Part shown: positions 15,194-23,061 of the stretch, piece after piece
Layout of the letters: the number at the start of each line of letters is the position of its first letter
Position numbering within the stretch: position 1 is the stretch's first letter
Source of the DNA: Marinospirillum sp.
GTDB lineage: Bacteria > Pseudomonadota > Gammaproteobacteria > Pseudomonadales > Halomonadaceae
Assembly (NCBI RefSeq): GCF_014859565.1
Contig: NZ_JACUUA010000032.1
Span: forward strand, 1 to 26,202
Direction: 5' to 3'
Length of the DNA stretch: 26,202 nt
The notes under the pieces: generated by a model
Database searches by the model: none
What the model saw: the letters and a program-made list of their open reading frames with translations, nothing else
Told to the model about the DNA's origin: nothing
Position numbers and translations under genes: made by a program

Positions 15194-16666
15194 TTAGGCA
15201 ACGGCTTTCTGGTTGTCTTCAGTAGAAGCTTTCCAGGGCGGTGTCATGTTTTTCCAGCAAGGGTTGTTCAGGGTCATGTCCATATCCTTGGCGAAGATGG
15301 CAAAACCATCGTAGCCGTGGTAGGGACCTGAATAATCCCAGGAGTGCATCTGGCGGAAAGGCACACCCATTTTCTGGAAGATGTACTTTTCTTTTACACC
15401 GGAGCCAATCAGGTCAGGCTTGACGCGTTTAACGAACTCTTCAAATTCAAAGCCAGTCACGTCGTCATAGATCAGGGTGGCGTTGCCCATTTCATTGGTG
15501 GTACGGTCGTAGTCATCGTTATGACCAAATTCGTAACCCGTTCCTACCACTTCCATGCCCAGATCTTCGTAGGCACCAATCACGTGACGTGGACGCAGAC
15601 CACCCACATACAGCATGACTTTTTTACCCTGCAGACGTGGCTTGTACTTGTCGATGACGGCTTGCATCAGCGGCTGGTACTTGTTAATCACTTCCTCGGC
15701 CTTGGCTTTGATACTGTCATCAAAGTAAGAAGCAATCTTGCGCAGACTTTCAGCAACCTTGGTTGGACCAAAGAAGTTGTACTCGACCCATGGAATGCCA
15801 TACTTTTCTTCCATGTGACGGGAGATGTAGTTCATGGAACGGTAGCAGTGCAGCAGGTTCAGCTTCACTTTTGGAGTCTGTTCCATTTCTGCCAGGGTAC
15901 CGTCACCAGACCACTGGGATACCACACGCAGACCCATTTCTTCCAGCAGGATACGAGAAGACCAGGCATCACCACCGATGTTGTAGTCACCCAGAATCGC
16001 CACATCGTATTTGCCCGGCTCAACACCGTTGCCGCCGCCTTCACGCTCAAACACGTGATCACGGATGGCATCGTTGGCAATGTGGTGACCCAGTGACTGG
16101 GACACACCGCGGAAACCTTCACAACGCACTGGAATAACAGGCTTGCTGATTTCTTTGCTGCTGGCTTTGGAGACGGCTTCAATGTCGTCACCGATCAGAC
16201 CGATTGGACACTCGGACTGCACACTGATACCGCGATTCAGTGGGAACAGCTGTTCAATTTCGGTGATCAGCTTGGACAGTTTTTTGTCGCCGCCGAATAC
16301 GATGTCCTTCTCCTGGAAATCCGAGGTGAAGTTCATGGTACCGAAACTGTTCACACCGGTAGTGCCCACGTAGTAGTTACGACGACCAGCACGTGAGTAC
16401 TGACCACAGCCAACCGGACCGTGGGAGATGTGAATCATGTCTTTGATTGGACCCCAGACCACACCCTTGGAACCGGCATAAGCACAACCACGAATGGTCA
16501 TTACACCCGGCAGGGACTTACGGTTGGAGGTCACACATTTTTTGGCTTCAGCGCCAGGATCGTTAACCGCCAGGTGTTTGGCACGATCTTTTTTGGCTTT
16601 CTCAGGATAAACTTCAAGTACTTCCTGAATAAGCGCCTGGGCTTCTTCTTTGGTCAAATTTGACAT
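15194..16666 (-). CDS. nifD: NifD, molybdenum nitrogenase MoFe protein alpha chain
   Basis: NifD holds the FeMo-cofactor where N2 is reduced. In 490 residues it has P-cluster ligands C61, C87 and C153 and the FeMo-cofactor ligands C274 (LLHCYRS) and H441 (RQMHSWDY), each one below Azotobacter numbering. These mark it as a molybdenum enzyme of the standard gammaproteobacterial group, not a vanadium or iron-only form; no vnfG/anfG gene lies between nifD and nifK. GGAGG lies about 8 bases before the ATG. A hairpin sits in the 63-bp gap from nifH. Confidence 0.98.
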   Translation of the reverse strand: MSNLTKEEAQALIQEVLEVYPEKAKKDRAKHLAVNDPGAEAKKCVTSNRKSLPGVMTIRGCAYAGSKGVVWGPIKDMIHISHGPVGCGQYSRAGRRNYYVGTTGVNSFGTMNFTSDFQEKDIVFGGDKKLSKLITEIEQLFPLNRGISVQSECPIGLIGDDIEAVSKASSKEISKPVIPVRCEGFRGVSQSLGHHIANDAIRDHVFEREGGGNGVEPGKYDVAILGDYNIGGDAWSSRILLEEMGLRVVSQWSGDGTLAEMEQTPKVKLNLLHCYRSMNYISRHMEEKYGIPWVEYNFFGPTKVAESLRKIASYFDDSIKAKAEEVINKYQPLMQAVIDKYKPRLQGKKVMLYVGGLRPRHVIGAYEDLGMEVVGTGYEFGHNDDYDRTTNEMGNATLIYDDVTGFEFEEFVKRVKPDLIGSGVKEKYIFQKMGVPFRQMHSWDYSGPYHGYDGFAIFAKDMDMTLNNPCWKNMTPPWKASTEDNQKAVA

Positions 16667-16680
16667 TTTTTATTCCTCCA

Positions 16681-16705
16681 GCGTGCTGCCCATCCGCAAC
16701 CACGC
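16681..16705 (-). other. Hairpin in the nifH-nifD gap
   Basis: GCGTG (16681-16685) pairs with CACGC (16701-16705), with an inner TGC/GCA pairing and a CCATCC loop. There is no U-tract on the minus strand. In other diazotrophs a structure between nifH and nifD helps give an excess of nifH message, and this one is placed to do the same. Confidence 0.55.
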
Positions 16706-16729
16706 TCATGAGAAGTTTTAAGGAAAAAG

Positions 16730-17686
<957 letters not shown>

Positions 17687-17777
17687 CTAAATAATTTTTA
17701 ACTAATTGTTTTTATTAAAAATAAAAATAACCATTGGATTTATATGGTCGTTTTGGAGCCTACAAAAAAATCCAACT

Positions 17778-17793
17778 TGTCGTCAGTGCGACA
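17778..17793. promoter_or_regulatory. NifA upstream activator site shared by nifH and the SIR2-like gene
   Basis: TGT-CGTCAGTGCG-ACA is a perfect TGT-N10-ACA inside a longer palindrome (CTTGTCG / CGACAAG, 17776-17795), the most symmetric NifA site in the window. It is about 97 bp from the nifH -24 element and only about 40 bp from the -24 element of the divergent SIR2-like gene. Confidence 0.88.
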
Positions 17794-17832
17794 AGCCATA
17801 CAACAAAACCACCCAACACTGTACAAAAATCA

Positions 17833-17848
17833 TGGCACAGGAATTGCT
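17833..17848 (+). promoter_or_regulatory. Sigma-54 promoter of the SIR2-like gene
   Basis: TGGCACAGGAATTGCT matches the -24/-12 consensus with GG-N10-GC spacing. The predicted start near 17858 gives a leader of about 28 bases. The NifA site is about 40 bp upstream, which is unusually close. Confidence 0.88.
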
Positions 17849-17886
17849 GCCACCTGGCACACTCCTGTAGAAGAAAGGAAACACCC

Positions 17887-18777
17887 ATGACCACAAAACT
17901 CCCCACCGGCTTGTTGGATGCTCTGGAATCCGGCCGCTGTATTCCGGTACTCGGGCATCAAACTCTGGATGGCATCACCTCTGCTGACGGCAAGGCCATC
18001 CCGGCTGACAGTGATAGCTTGATCCTGGCAATGAACAACGGTCGCCCCATGGCACCCAAACTGATGTATGAGTTCCCGCGTGCAGCCATGAACATCGAGT
18101 TAAAAAAAGGCCGCAAGGCGGTGACACGTTTTCTCGACACCACCTACCGGGATACAGTCTGGAGTGAATCCAGCTTTCACCAGCAACTGGCAGCCCAGGG
18201 TTTTGCTTACATCATTGATATGAACCGCGACACTCAACTGCAATTAGCCTGGAGCAAACAGCCACATTTGCTGGTGGTGGGTATTGCTCGTATGGCTGGA
18301 GAGTTGGCTCGTTACCGCCTGTTCCAGCATGACGGCAGCAGTTACCAACCAGTCACTGATGAAACCGTGGATACCCAGTTACCGGTGCTGTTCAAGCCCG
18401 TTGGCACCCCGCTGCCGGAATCCCTCTACATTGCATCGGATGCTGATTATGTCGACTATCTGACAGAGCTGATGGGTGGTTTTGGCATGCCACCTTTTCT
18501 TAAACAGTACCGCATGGGATGCCAGTATTTGTTGCTGGGATTAAAGCTGGATCGGGATACACCCAGAATGTTGATCAATGACATAACCTATGGTGCTGGA
18601 AATCCGGCGGGATGGGCCTGCGTTCAGAACCCCACCGCGAATGAAGAAAAGTTTTTGAAGCGTAAAGGGTTTGAGCTACTGGATTTGAATCATCAGGACT
18701 GTCTGGCACAGATTTTGGGAGCCACGCTTCTTGCTGGAAAGAACAGGACACCGCCGTCGCCTGAAAACCAGCCTTGA
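17887..18777 (+). CDS. SIR2-like domain protein, divergent from nifH
   Basis: A 296-residue soluble protein of unknown role. Its layout resembles the bacterial SIR2-like family. The N-terminal LLDALESGRCIPVLGHQT (9-26) takes the place of the usual nucleotide-binding GAG loop. LPVLFKPVGTPLPESLYIASDADYVDYL (165-192) takes the place of the KLHG...DY segment, and CQYLLLGLKLDRDTPRML (212-229) that of the closing LfvGysl-D segment. The NAD-site glycines and the catalytic-type His are altered (GHQT, KPVG), so it is probably not an active deacetylase. AGGA precedes the ATG at 17887. It has its own sigma-54 promoter, shares the NifA site of nifH, and ends at a strong terminator. It is not a DraT by any motif I can see. 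Family assignment is moderate; function unknown. Confidence 0.6.
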   Translation: MTTKLPTGLLDALESGRCIPVLGHQTLDGITSADGKAIPADSDSLILAMNNGRPMAPKLMYEFPRAAMNIELKKGRKAVTRFLDTTYRDTVWSESSFHQQLAAQGFAYIIDMNRDTQLQLAWSKQPHLLVVGIARMAGELARYRLFQHDGSSYQPVTDETVDTQLPVLFKPVGTPLPESLYIASDADYVDYLTELMGGFGMPPFLKQYRMGCQYLLLGLKLDRDTPRMLINDITYGAGNPAGWACVQNPTANEEKFLKRKGFELLDLNHQDCLAQILGATLLAGKNRTPPSPENQP

Positions 18778-18782
18778 TCCAG

Positions 18783-18798
18783 TGTCGGGTTTACAACA
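18783..18798. promoter_or_regulatory. NifA site for the FeSII-like gene, inside the terminator
   Basis: TGT-CGGGTTTACA-ACA fits TGT-N10-ACA and lies about 84 bp upstream of the -24 element at 18882, a normal enhancer distance. It coincides with the left arm of the preceding terminator. It could be fortuitous, because the terminator contains many TGT/ACA triplets. Confidence 0.55.
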
Positions 18799-18825
18799 AA
18801 CAGGTTGTATGCCCGACATTTTTTT
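18783..18825 (+). terminator. Intrinsic terminator of the SIR2-like gene
   Basis: Outer stem TGTCGGG (18783-18789) with CCCGACA (18812-18818), inner stem TACAAC with GTTGTA around AAACAG, then seven T. It begins 5 bp after the stop codon at 18777, so the SIR2-like gene appears to be a single-gene transcript. Confidence 0.9.
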
Positions 18826-18881
18826 ATCTGTTTTCCTGCTTTTAAAGTGTTGCCCCCTTGCTCCTCGACCTTTCCTGTCAC

Positions 18882-18896
18882 TGGTACGTTTATTGC
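18882..18896 (+). promoter_or_regulatory. Sigma-54 promoter of the FeSII-like gene
   Basis: TGGTACGTTTATTGC matches the -24/-12 consensus with GG-N10-GC spacing. The predicted start near 18908 gives a leader of about 55 bases that opens with a stem-loop. Confidence 0.85.
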
Positions 18897-18910
18897 CTTT
18901 AGACCTGCGG

Positions 18911-18931
18911 CAACTGAACCCCCTTCAGTTG
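18911..18931 (+). other. Stem-loop at the 5' end of the FeSII-like transcript
   Basis: CAACTGAA (18911-18918) pairs perfectly with TTCAGTTG (18924-18931) around a CCCCC loop. It falls within a few bases of the predicted transcript start and about 30 bases before the start codon, leaving the ribosome site free. Such 5' hairpins are known to lengthen mRNA life, fitting a protein needed in large amounts. Confidence 0.6.
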
Positions 18932-18962
18932 TCGATTCCATAAAACTTGAGGAGCATCAGCT

Positions 18963-19322
18963 ATGGCTAAAGTCACTTTTAAAAGTGCCTTGCACCAGGA
19001 CAAAAGCACCTATGCCGTTGCCGGAAGCCACAAGCAGACCATTCTGCAAATGGCCAAGGAAAACCACGTACCCATCGATTTTGGTTGTGAAAACGGTGAG
19101 TGTGGCACCTGCCTGGTGGAAGTAACCACGCTGGACAAAACCCGCCCCATGGGTGGACCGCTGAACCCGCGTGAAACTGCAGTATTAAAAGAAATGGGTA
19201 AAATCTCTCAAACTCAGATCGACCAGATGCTGGTGGATGATATTCCACCTTCACCCTGGCGCCTGGCCTGCCAGATGATCCTGCGTGACGAAGATATTCT
19301 GGTGGAATACCCCAGCGAGTGA
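18963..19322 (+). CDS. [2Fe-2S] ferredoxin of the FeSII (Shethna protein II) type
   Basis: FeSII of Azotobacter binds oxidised nitrogenase and holds it in an oxygen-stable but inactive complex (conformational protection). This 119-residue protein has the plant-type [2Fe-2S] ligands C42-x4-C47-x2-C50 and C103. It also has the extra helix-rich segment between the third and fourth ligand (about 63-98, LNPRETAVLKEMGKI) that sets FeSII apart from ordinary ferredoxins. It ends DILVEYPSE, much like the family (DEDLLVEF). GAGGAG lies 7 bases before the ATG. It has its own sigma-54 promoter and terminator, three transcripts away from nifH in a nif-only context. The resemblance is from memory of FeSII, not an alignment; an electron-carrier role cannot be excluded. 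Confidence 0.85.
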   Translation: MAKVTFKSALHQDKSTYAVAGSHKQTILQMAKENHVPIDFGCENGECGTCLVEVTTLDKTRPMGGPLNPRETAVLKEMGKISQTQIDQMLVDDIPPSPWRLACQMILRDEDILVEYPSE

Positions 19323-19344
19323 GTCATCACTTCGCTTTTTGAAT

Positions 19345-19370
19345 CGCACCCGTACGGGTGCGGTTTTTGT
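19345..19370 (+). terminator. Intrinsic terminator of the FeSII-like gene
   Basis: An 18-bp perfect palindrome (CGCACCCGT/ACGGGTGCG, 19345-19362) folds into a 7-bp stem with a 4-base loop and is followed by a T-rich run. It lies 22 bp after the stop codon at 19322. Confidence 0.92.
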
Positions 19371-19373
19371 TTC

Positions 19374-19388
19374 TGGCACTGTCTTTGC
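19374..19388 (+). promoter_or_regulatory. Sigma-54 promoter of modABC
   Basis: TGGCACTGTCTTTGC is a full -24/-12 match with GG-N10-GC spacing, beginning 4 bp after the FeSII terminator. The predicted start near 19400 gives a leader of about 23 bases before modA. I found no TGT-N10-ACA in the 200 bp upstream, so the activator is uncertain. Confidence 0.75.
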
Positions 19389-19422
19389 TCCTTTACAGAA
19401 AACCCTCTGAAGGAGCTGAGCC

Positions 19423-20190
19423 ATGTATCCATCCCACCGAATAGTTTTCCGCATTTTAGTTATCCTGAGCCTATTGTTGTTACCTCTCACCTTACTTGCC
19501 AACGAACTGCGTGTAGCTGTGGCAGCCAACTTTCTGGGCACTTTAAATAAGTTAGCGCCCCTTTATGAAGCACATTCCGGCCAGACGCTGTTGATCAGCT
19601 CGGGTTCCACCGGACGGCATTATGCCCAGATTGTTAACGGTGCACCTTTTGATCTATTTCTGTCAGCCGACATCGAACGCCCAACCCTGCTGGTAAAAGA
19701 AGGGCTGGCTTTAGCTGATTCCCGCTTTACTTATGCCCGTGGTGTGCTGGTGTTGTGGAGTGACCGGATGGATCTGCCGCTGCAAGACGGTGCGTTTCTG
19801 AGCAGCCCTGAATTGCGCCATCTGGCACTGGTTAACCCGCGCACTGCCCCCTACGGTGCAGCCGGGGTAGAGGTGATGGAACAACTGGGTGTGTATAACC
19901 AATTGCAGGGCGGGCGCATTGCTCAGGCAGAAAACCTCACCCAGGCCATGCAGTACGTCACCAGCAGCACCGCACAGGCTGGTTTTCTGGCACTGTCACA
20001 AATCATTGAACCCGATGGTGCGTTACGTGGTAATGCCTGGCTACCACCGGTCAGCAGTTATTCATCTCTGGAGCAACAAGCCGTGGTTTTGACATCTTCC
20101 CCACAACAAGAAGCCGCCCAGGCGTTTCTCGACTGGCTACAAGGTGAAGAAGCCCGCGCAGTCATCAAGGCAGCTGGTTATGGGCTTTGA
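19423..20190 (+). CDS. modA: ModA, periplasmic molybdate-binding protein
   Basis: ModA captures molybdate in the periplasm for the ModBC transporter. The 255-residue protein starts with a Sec signal peptide (basic start, hydrophobic core about 9-24, cleavage expected after TLLA near 26). The mature start ELRVAVAANFLGTLNKLAPLYE and the oxyanion-binding SSGSTGRHYAQI are typical, followed by GAPFDLFLSADIERP. AGGAG precedes the ATG. It comes directly after the nif block behind a sigma-54-type promoter, fitting the molybdenum demand of nitrogenase. A 145-bp gap with a structured repeat separates it from modB. Confidence 0.95.
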   Translation: MYPSHRIVFRILVILSLLLLPLTLLANELRVAVAANFLGTLNKLAPLYEAHSGQTLLISSGSTGRHYAQIVNGAPFDLFLSADIERPTLLVKEGLALADSRFTYARGVLVLWSDRMDLPLQDGAFLSSPELRHLALVNPRTAPYGAAGVEVMEQLGVYNQLQGGRIAQAENLTQAMQYVTSSTAQAGFLALSQIIEPDGALRGNAWLPPVSSYSSLEQQAVVLTSSPQQEAAQAFLDWLQGEEARAVIKAAGYGL

Positions 20191-20314
20191 GCAGGTGCAG
20201 AGGCATGAGCAGGGTATCTGGCTATCCGTCGGCTTGTCCTTCCCTGGACAAGACTCCGGCGCTGCGCAGTCCCTACTTCGCTTGCCGCCAGACATCCCTG
20301 CACTGCCTGCACCT
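20191..20314. repeat. Hairpin-rich repeat element between modA and modB (MITE/REP-like)
   Basis: The ends are imperfect inverted repeats. GGTGCAG at 20194-20200, followed by a GCAGGG...TCTGGC pattern, matches in reverse complement GCCAGA...CCCTGC and CTGCACC at 20307-20313. A second perfect stem, CTTGTCC (20233-20239) with GGACAAG (20246-20252), lies inside. No reading frame spans it. The layout fits a small non-coding mobile or extragenic palindromic element that has landed in the operon right after the modA stop codon. Confidence 0.6.
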
Positions 20315-20335
20315 TGATTCTGCTGGGAGATAGAT

Positions 20336-21016
20336 GTGATTTCTGATGCCGATTTAACTGCCCTGTGGATCACCCTGAAGCTGGCGATTATCAGCACGCT
20401 GTTGTTGCTGCTGCTCTGTGCACCACTGGCCTGGTGGTTGGCTCACACCCACAACCGCGCCAAGGTGCTGGTAGAGGCGCTGGTGGCTATGCCGCTGGTG
20501 TTACCACCCACGGTGATGGGGTTTTATCTGCTGGTATTACTCGGGCCACGCGGTGCTGTAGGTGGTTTTCTGGAGTCCATTGGTATTGGGCATCTGGCGT
20601 TCAGTTTTTCCGGGCTGGTGATCGGCTCCATGCTGTTTTCCCTGCCTTTTGTGGTGCAGCCACTGCAAAACGCTTTTACCACCGCCGGTGGTCGGGTGCT
20701 GGAAGTGGCTGCCACGTTAAGAGCCTCACCGCTGGATCGGTTTTTCAGTGTGGTGTTGCCCTTGTCACAACGGGGTTTTCTGACTGCGAGTGTGCTTTCT
20801 TTTGCTCATACTCTGGGTGAATTTGGCATGATCCTGATGATCGGTGGCAACATTCCTGGTCGCACCCAGGTGGCTTCGATTGCTATTTATGACCATGTTG
20901 AAGCCATGGACTACAACGCTGCGCATAGCCTGTCACTGATTCTGGTGCTGTCGTCTTTTGTGTTGTTGATGCTGGTGTTTGCCCTGAACCGGCGTTTTAA
21001 AGTGGTGAGTTTATGA
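20336..21016 (+). CDS. modB: ModB, molybdate ABC transporter permease
   Basis: ModB is the inner-membrane channel of the molybdate importer. The 226-residue protein has about five to six membrane segments. It has the ModB patterns VLPPTVMGFYLLVLLG and LGEFGMILMIGGNIPGRTQ and the EAA loop contacting ModC (EVAATLRASPLDRFF). The start is a GTG at 20336, with GGAG about 7 bases upstream. An ATG two bases earlier is out of frame and stops at once. It overlaps modC by 4 bp. The structured repeat before it may lower its expression relative to modA. Confidence 0.93.
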   Translation: MISDADLTALWITLKLAIISTLLLLLLCAPLAWWLAHTHNRAKVLVEALVAMPLVLPPTVMGFYLLVLLGPRGAVGGFLESIGIGHLAFSFSGLVIGSMLFSLPFVVQPLQNAFTTAGGRVLEVAATLRASPLDRFFSVVLPLSQRGFLTASVLSFAHTLGEFGMILMIGGNIPGRTQVASIAIYDHVEAMDYNAAHSLSLILVLSSFVLLMLVFALNRRFKVVSL

Positions 21017-22077
21017 TTCAGCTGGATTTCCAGTTAGGCTACGGCAACTTTTCACTGGATGTATCCCTGCGCCTGCCCACCAGTGGTGTTACAGCTTTGT
21101 TCGGTCGTTCCGGTTCCGGCAAAACCACCCTGTTGCGCTGTATGGCCGGGCTGGAATACCAACTGGGTGGACGCATGATGTTTAAGGATCAGGTGTGGCA
21201 AAACAGTAAAACGTTTCTGCCGGTACATCGACGACCACTGGGTTATGTGTTTCAGGAGGCCAGCCTTTTTCCACATCTGAAGGTGATCAACAACCTGTTG
21301 TATGGTTACAAACGCATTCCGACCACGCAGCAAAAATTACAACCCGATCAAGTGATTAAACTGCTGGGCATTGATGAACTGTTGCAGCGTTATCCGGATC
21401 AGCTTTCCGGCGGGCAACGTCAGCGGGTGGCCATCGGGCGGGCGCTGCTGACCAGTCCACAACTGCTGTTGATGGATGAACCCATGGCCTCACTGGATGC
21501 CACCAGCAAGGCAGAAATCCTGCCGTTTCTGGAGCGCCTGAGGGATGAGCTGGAAATCCCCATCATTTATGTCAGCCATTCCATCGAAGAAGTGACCCGA
21601 CTGGCAGATCATCTGGTGCTGCTGGATCAAGGGCAGGTGGTGGCGCAGGGTGCCCTGCAAACCCTGCTGACCGACCCGGCGCTGCCTTTTATCCAGACCG
21701 AATCCGCCTCAACCGTTTTACGAGCTGAAGTGCTGCGCACCGACGCTGGGGATGGTTTGACGGAACTGCGGCTGGAGCACCAGTCATTATTGATCAGCCG
21801 TTGTGGCTTACAGCCGGGGCAGGCTACACGGGTACGCATATTGGCACGGGATGTGGTGCTGGCACGAACCCCACCGGATGAAATCAGCTTGTTAAACTGC
21901 CTGGAAACCCGCGTCATTGACATCCAGCCAGACCCTAACCCAAGCCAGGCACTGGTGCGCCTGCAACTGGGACAACAAACCCTGCTGGCTCGGGTTTCAA
22001 AACGCTCGGCTGAGCGCCTGCAACTGCAACCGGGGCTGGTGATTTATGCACTCATCAAAGGGGTGGCGCTGGCTTGA
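21013..22077 (+). CDS. modC: ModC, molybdate ABC transporter ATPase
   Basis: ModC powers molybdate import. The 354-residue protein has Walker A GRSGSGKTT (31-39), the Q-loop near VFQEASLFPH, signature LSGGQRQR (131-138), Walker B LLLMDEP (151-157) and the switch His in YVSHSIEEV. A C-terminal TOBE/Mop domain (about 290-352) can bind molybdate and give feedback inhibition. The ATGA overlap with modB couples translation. It is the last gene of the operon and converges with the LysR gene, leaving only 4 bp between the stop codons. Confidence 0.96.
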   Translation: MIQLDFQLGYGNFSLDVSLRLPTSGVTALFGRSGSGKTTLLRCMAGLEYQLGGRMMFKDQVWQNSKTFLPVHRRPLGYVFQEASLFPHLKVINNLLYGYKRIPTTQQKLQPDQVIKLLGIDELLQRYPDQLSGGQRQRVAIGRALLTSPQLLLMDEPMASLDATSKAEILPFLERLRDELEIPIIYVSHSIEEVTRLADHLVLLDQGQVVAQGALQTLLTDPALPFIQTESASTVLRAEVLRTDAGDGLTELRLEHQSLLISRCGLQPGQATRVRILARDVVLARTPPDEISLLNCLETRVIDIQPDPNPSQALVRLQLGQQTLLARVSKRSAERLQLQPGLVIYALIKGVALA

Positions 22078-22081
22078 ACTT

Positions 22082-22966
22082 TCAATCCGCGGCCACTTCT
22101 GCGTGTTCCAGCAGGAAGTCAACAAAAGCCCGGTCAGCAATGGATTGATAAGCGCCTTTTTTCCAGGCAATGGACATGTTAAGGAATACTCGTTCCTTAA
22201 AAGGCACTGCCACCAGGTCAGGTTCGTCTTTGAGCACCATATTCAGGAACACGGTGATGCCAAACCCTTGACGTACAATGGATTTGGTCAACGGAATCAG
22301 GTTAGATTCAAAAGCCACTTTTGGAATCAGGCCCGATTTTTCGCAGACGCGATCAATAAACTCTCGGTGGAAATAACCTTCCTTGAACAGCACCAGCTCT
22401 TCTTCAAAAAAATCTTCGAAGTCCACAAATTCCATTTCAGCAAAGCGGTGATCCACCGGCACACAGACCACCATTTCTTCTTTCAGAAAAGGCACAGCCT
22501 CCAGATCAGGTGGAACACGATCTGCCACAATCACACCAACATCCAAGGTGCCTTCGCGGATTTTTTTCTGGATGCTGCGGGTGCCATCCTCGAACACGGC
22601 AAGATTCAGGTTCTGGTGGCGGTGTTTAAAAGCCATCAGAATCGGCGGGAAATAATAAGAACCCAGCATACTGGGAATACCAATACGTACTTCGCCCTTA
22701 GTCAGACCTCGCGCTTCATTAAGCGCCAGTTCAGCGGCTTCCACTTCATCCAGAATACGACGGGCATGAACCAGTAACAGCGCACCTTCCGCGGTGGGTT
22801 TAACCCGCTTTTCACCTCGATCCAGCAGCGATAATCCCAACTGTTTTTCCATGTTACGTATCGACATGCTGACAGCAGGTTGAGCCACACCCAGACGTTC
22901 AGCGGCTAGGGTAAAACTACCGAGATCGGCTACAGTGACCAGATAACGCAAGGGGCGAATATCCAT
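22082..22966 (-). CDS. LysR-type transcriptional regulator
   Basis: A 294-residue regulator with an N-terminal winged helix-turn-helix (about 1-60, DIRPLRYLVTVADLGSFTLAAERLGVAQ... pattern). A two-lobe effector-binding domain begins near residue 90 (GEVRIGIPSMLGSYYFPPIL). It is divergent from the MFS transporter, with 95 bp between, and a T-N11-A site lies in that gap. It therefore probably controls the transporter and its own expression in response to the transported compound. The ligand cannot be told. It has no nif-like promoter and probably belongs to the flanking chromosome. Confidence 0.92.
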   Translation of the reverse strand: MDIRPLRYLVTVADLGSFTLAAERLGVAQPAVSMSIRNMEKQLGLSLLDRGEKRVKPTAEGALLLVHARRILDEVEAAELALNEARGLTKGEVRIGIPSMLGSYYFPPILMAFKHRHQNLNLAVFEDGTRSIQKKIREGTLDVGVIVADRVPPDLEAVPFLKEEMVVCVPVDHRFAEMEFVDFEDFFEEELVLFKEGYFHREFIDRVCEKSGLIPKVAFESNLIPLTKSIVRQGFGITVFLNMVLKDEPDLVAVPFKERVFLNMSIAWKKGAYQSIADRAFVDFLLEHAEVAAD

Positions 22967-22994
22967 AACATGACCTTATTCTGAGGATTCAAGA

Positions 22995-23011
22995 GATATA
23001 TTTTGCTTATC
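22995..23011. promoter_or_regulatory. Candidate LysR-type operator (T-N11-A)
   Basis: GATA-N9-TATC forms the partial dyad with T-N11-A spacing that LysR-type regulators recognise. It lies between the divergent LysR and MFS genes, 29 bp from the LysR start and about 50 bp from the transporter start. Confidence 0.5.
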
Positions 23012-23061
23012 AAACGCTGCTGCGTAAAGTGTGGCCTTGTTAAAACCTTGAGTCAGACACA

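Noticed and set aside
15344..16096. Long plus-strand open frame (250 codons) opposite nifD, and similar frames opposite nifH, nifK, nifB and the LysR gene
   Set aside because: They are antisense shadows of highly conserved genes, with low-complexity or biased composition, no ribosome sites and no family resemblance.
17887..18777. DraT (NifH ADP-ribosyltransferase) for the gene divergent from nifH
   Set aside because: Position invites it, but I see none of the DraT motifs, no draG follows, and the segment order fits the SIR2-like family better.
19200..19373. NifA site for modA
   Set aside because: I looked for TGT-N10-ACA upstream of the modA promoter and found none; the nearest site is about 590 bp away and better assigned to the FeSII-like gene.
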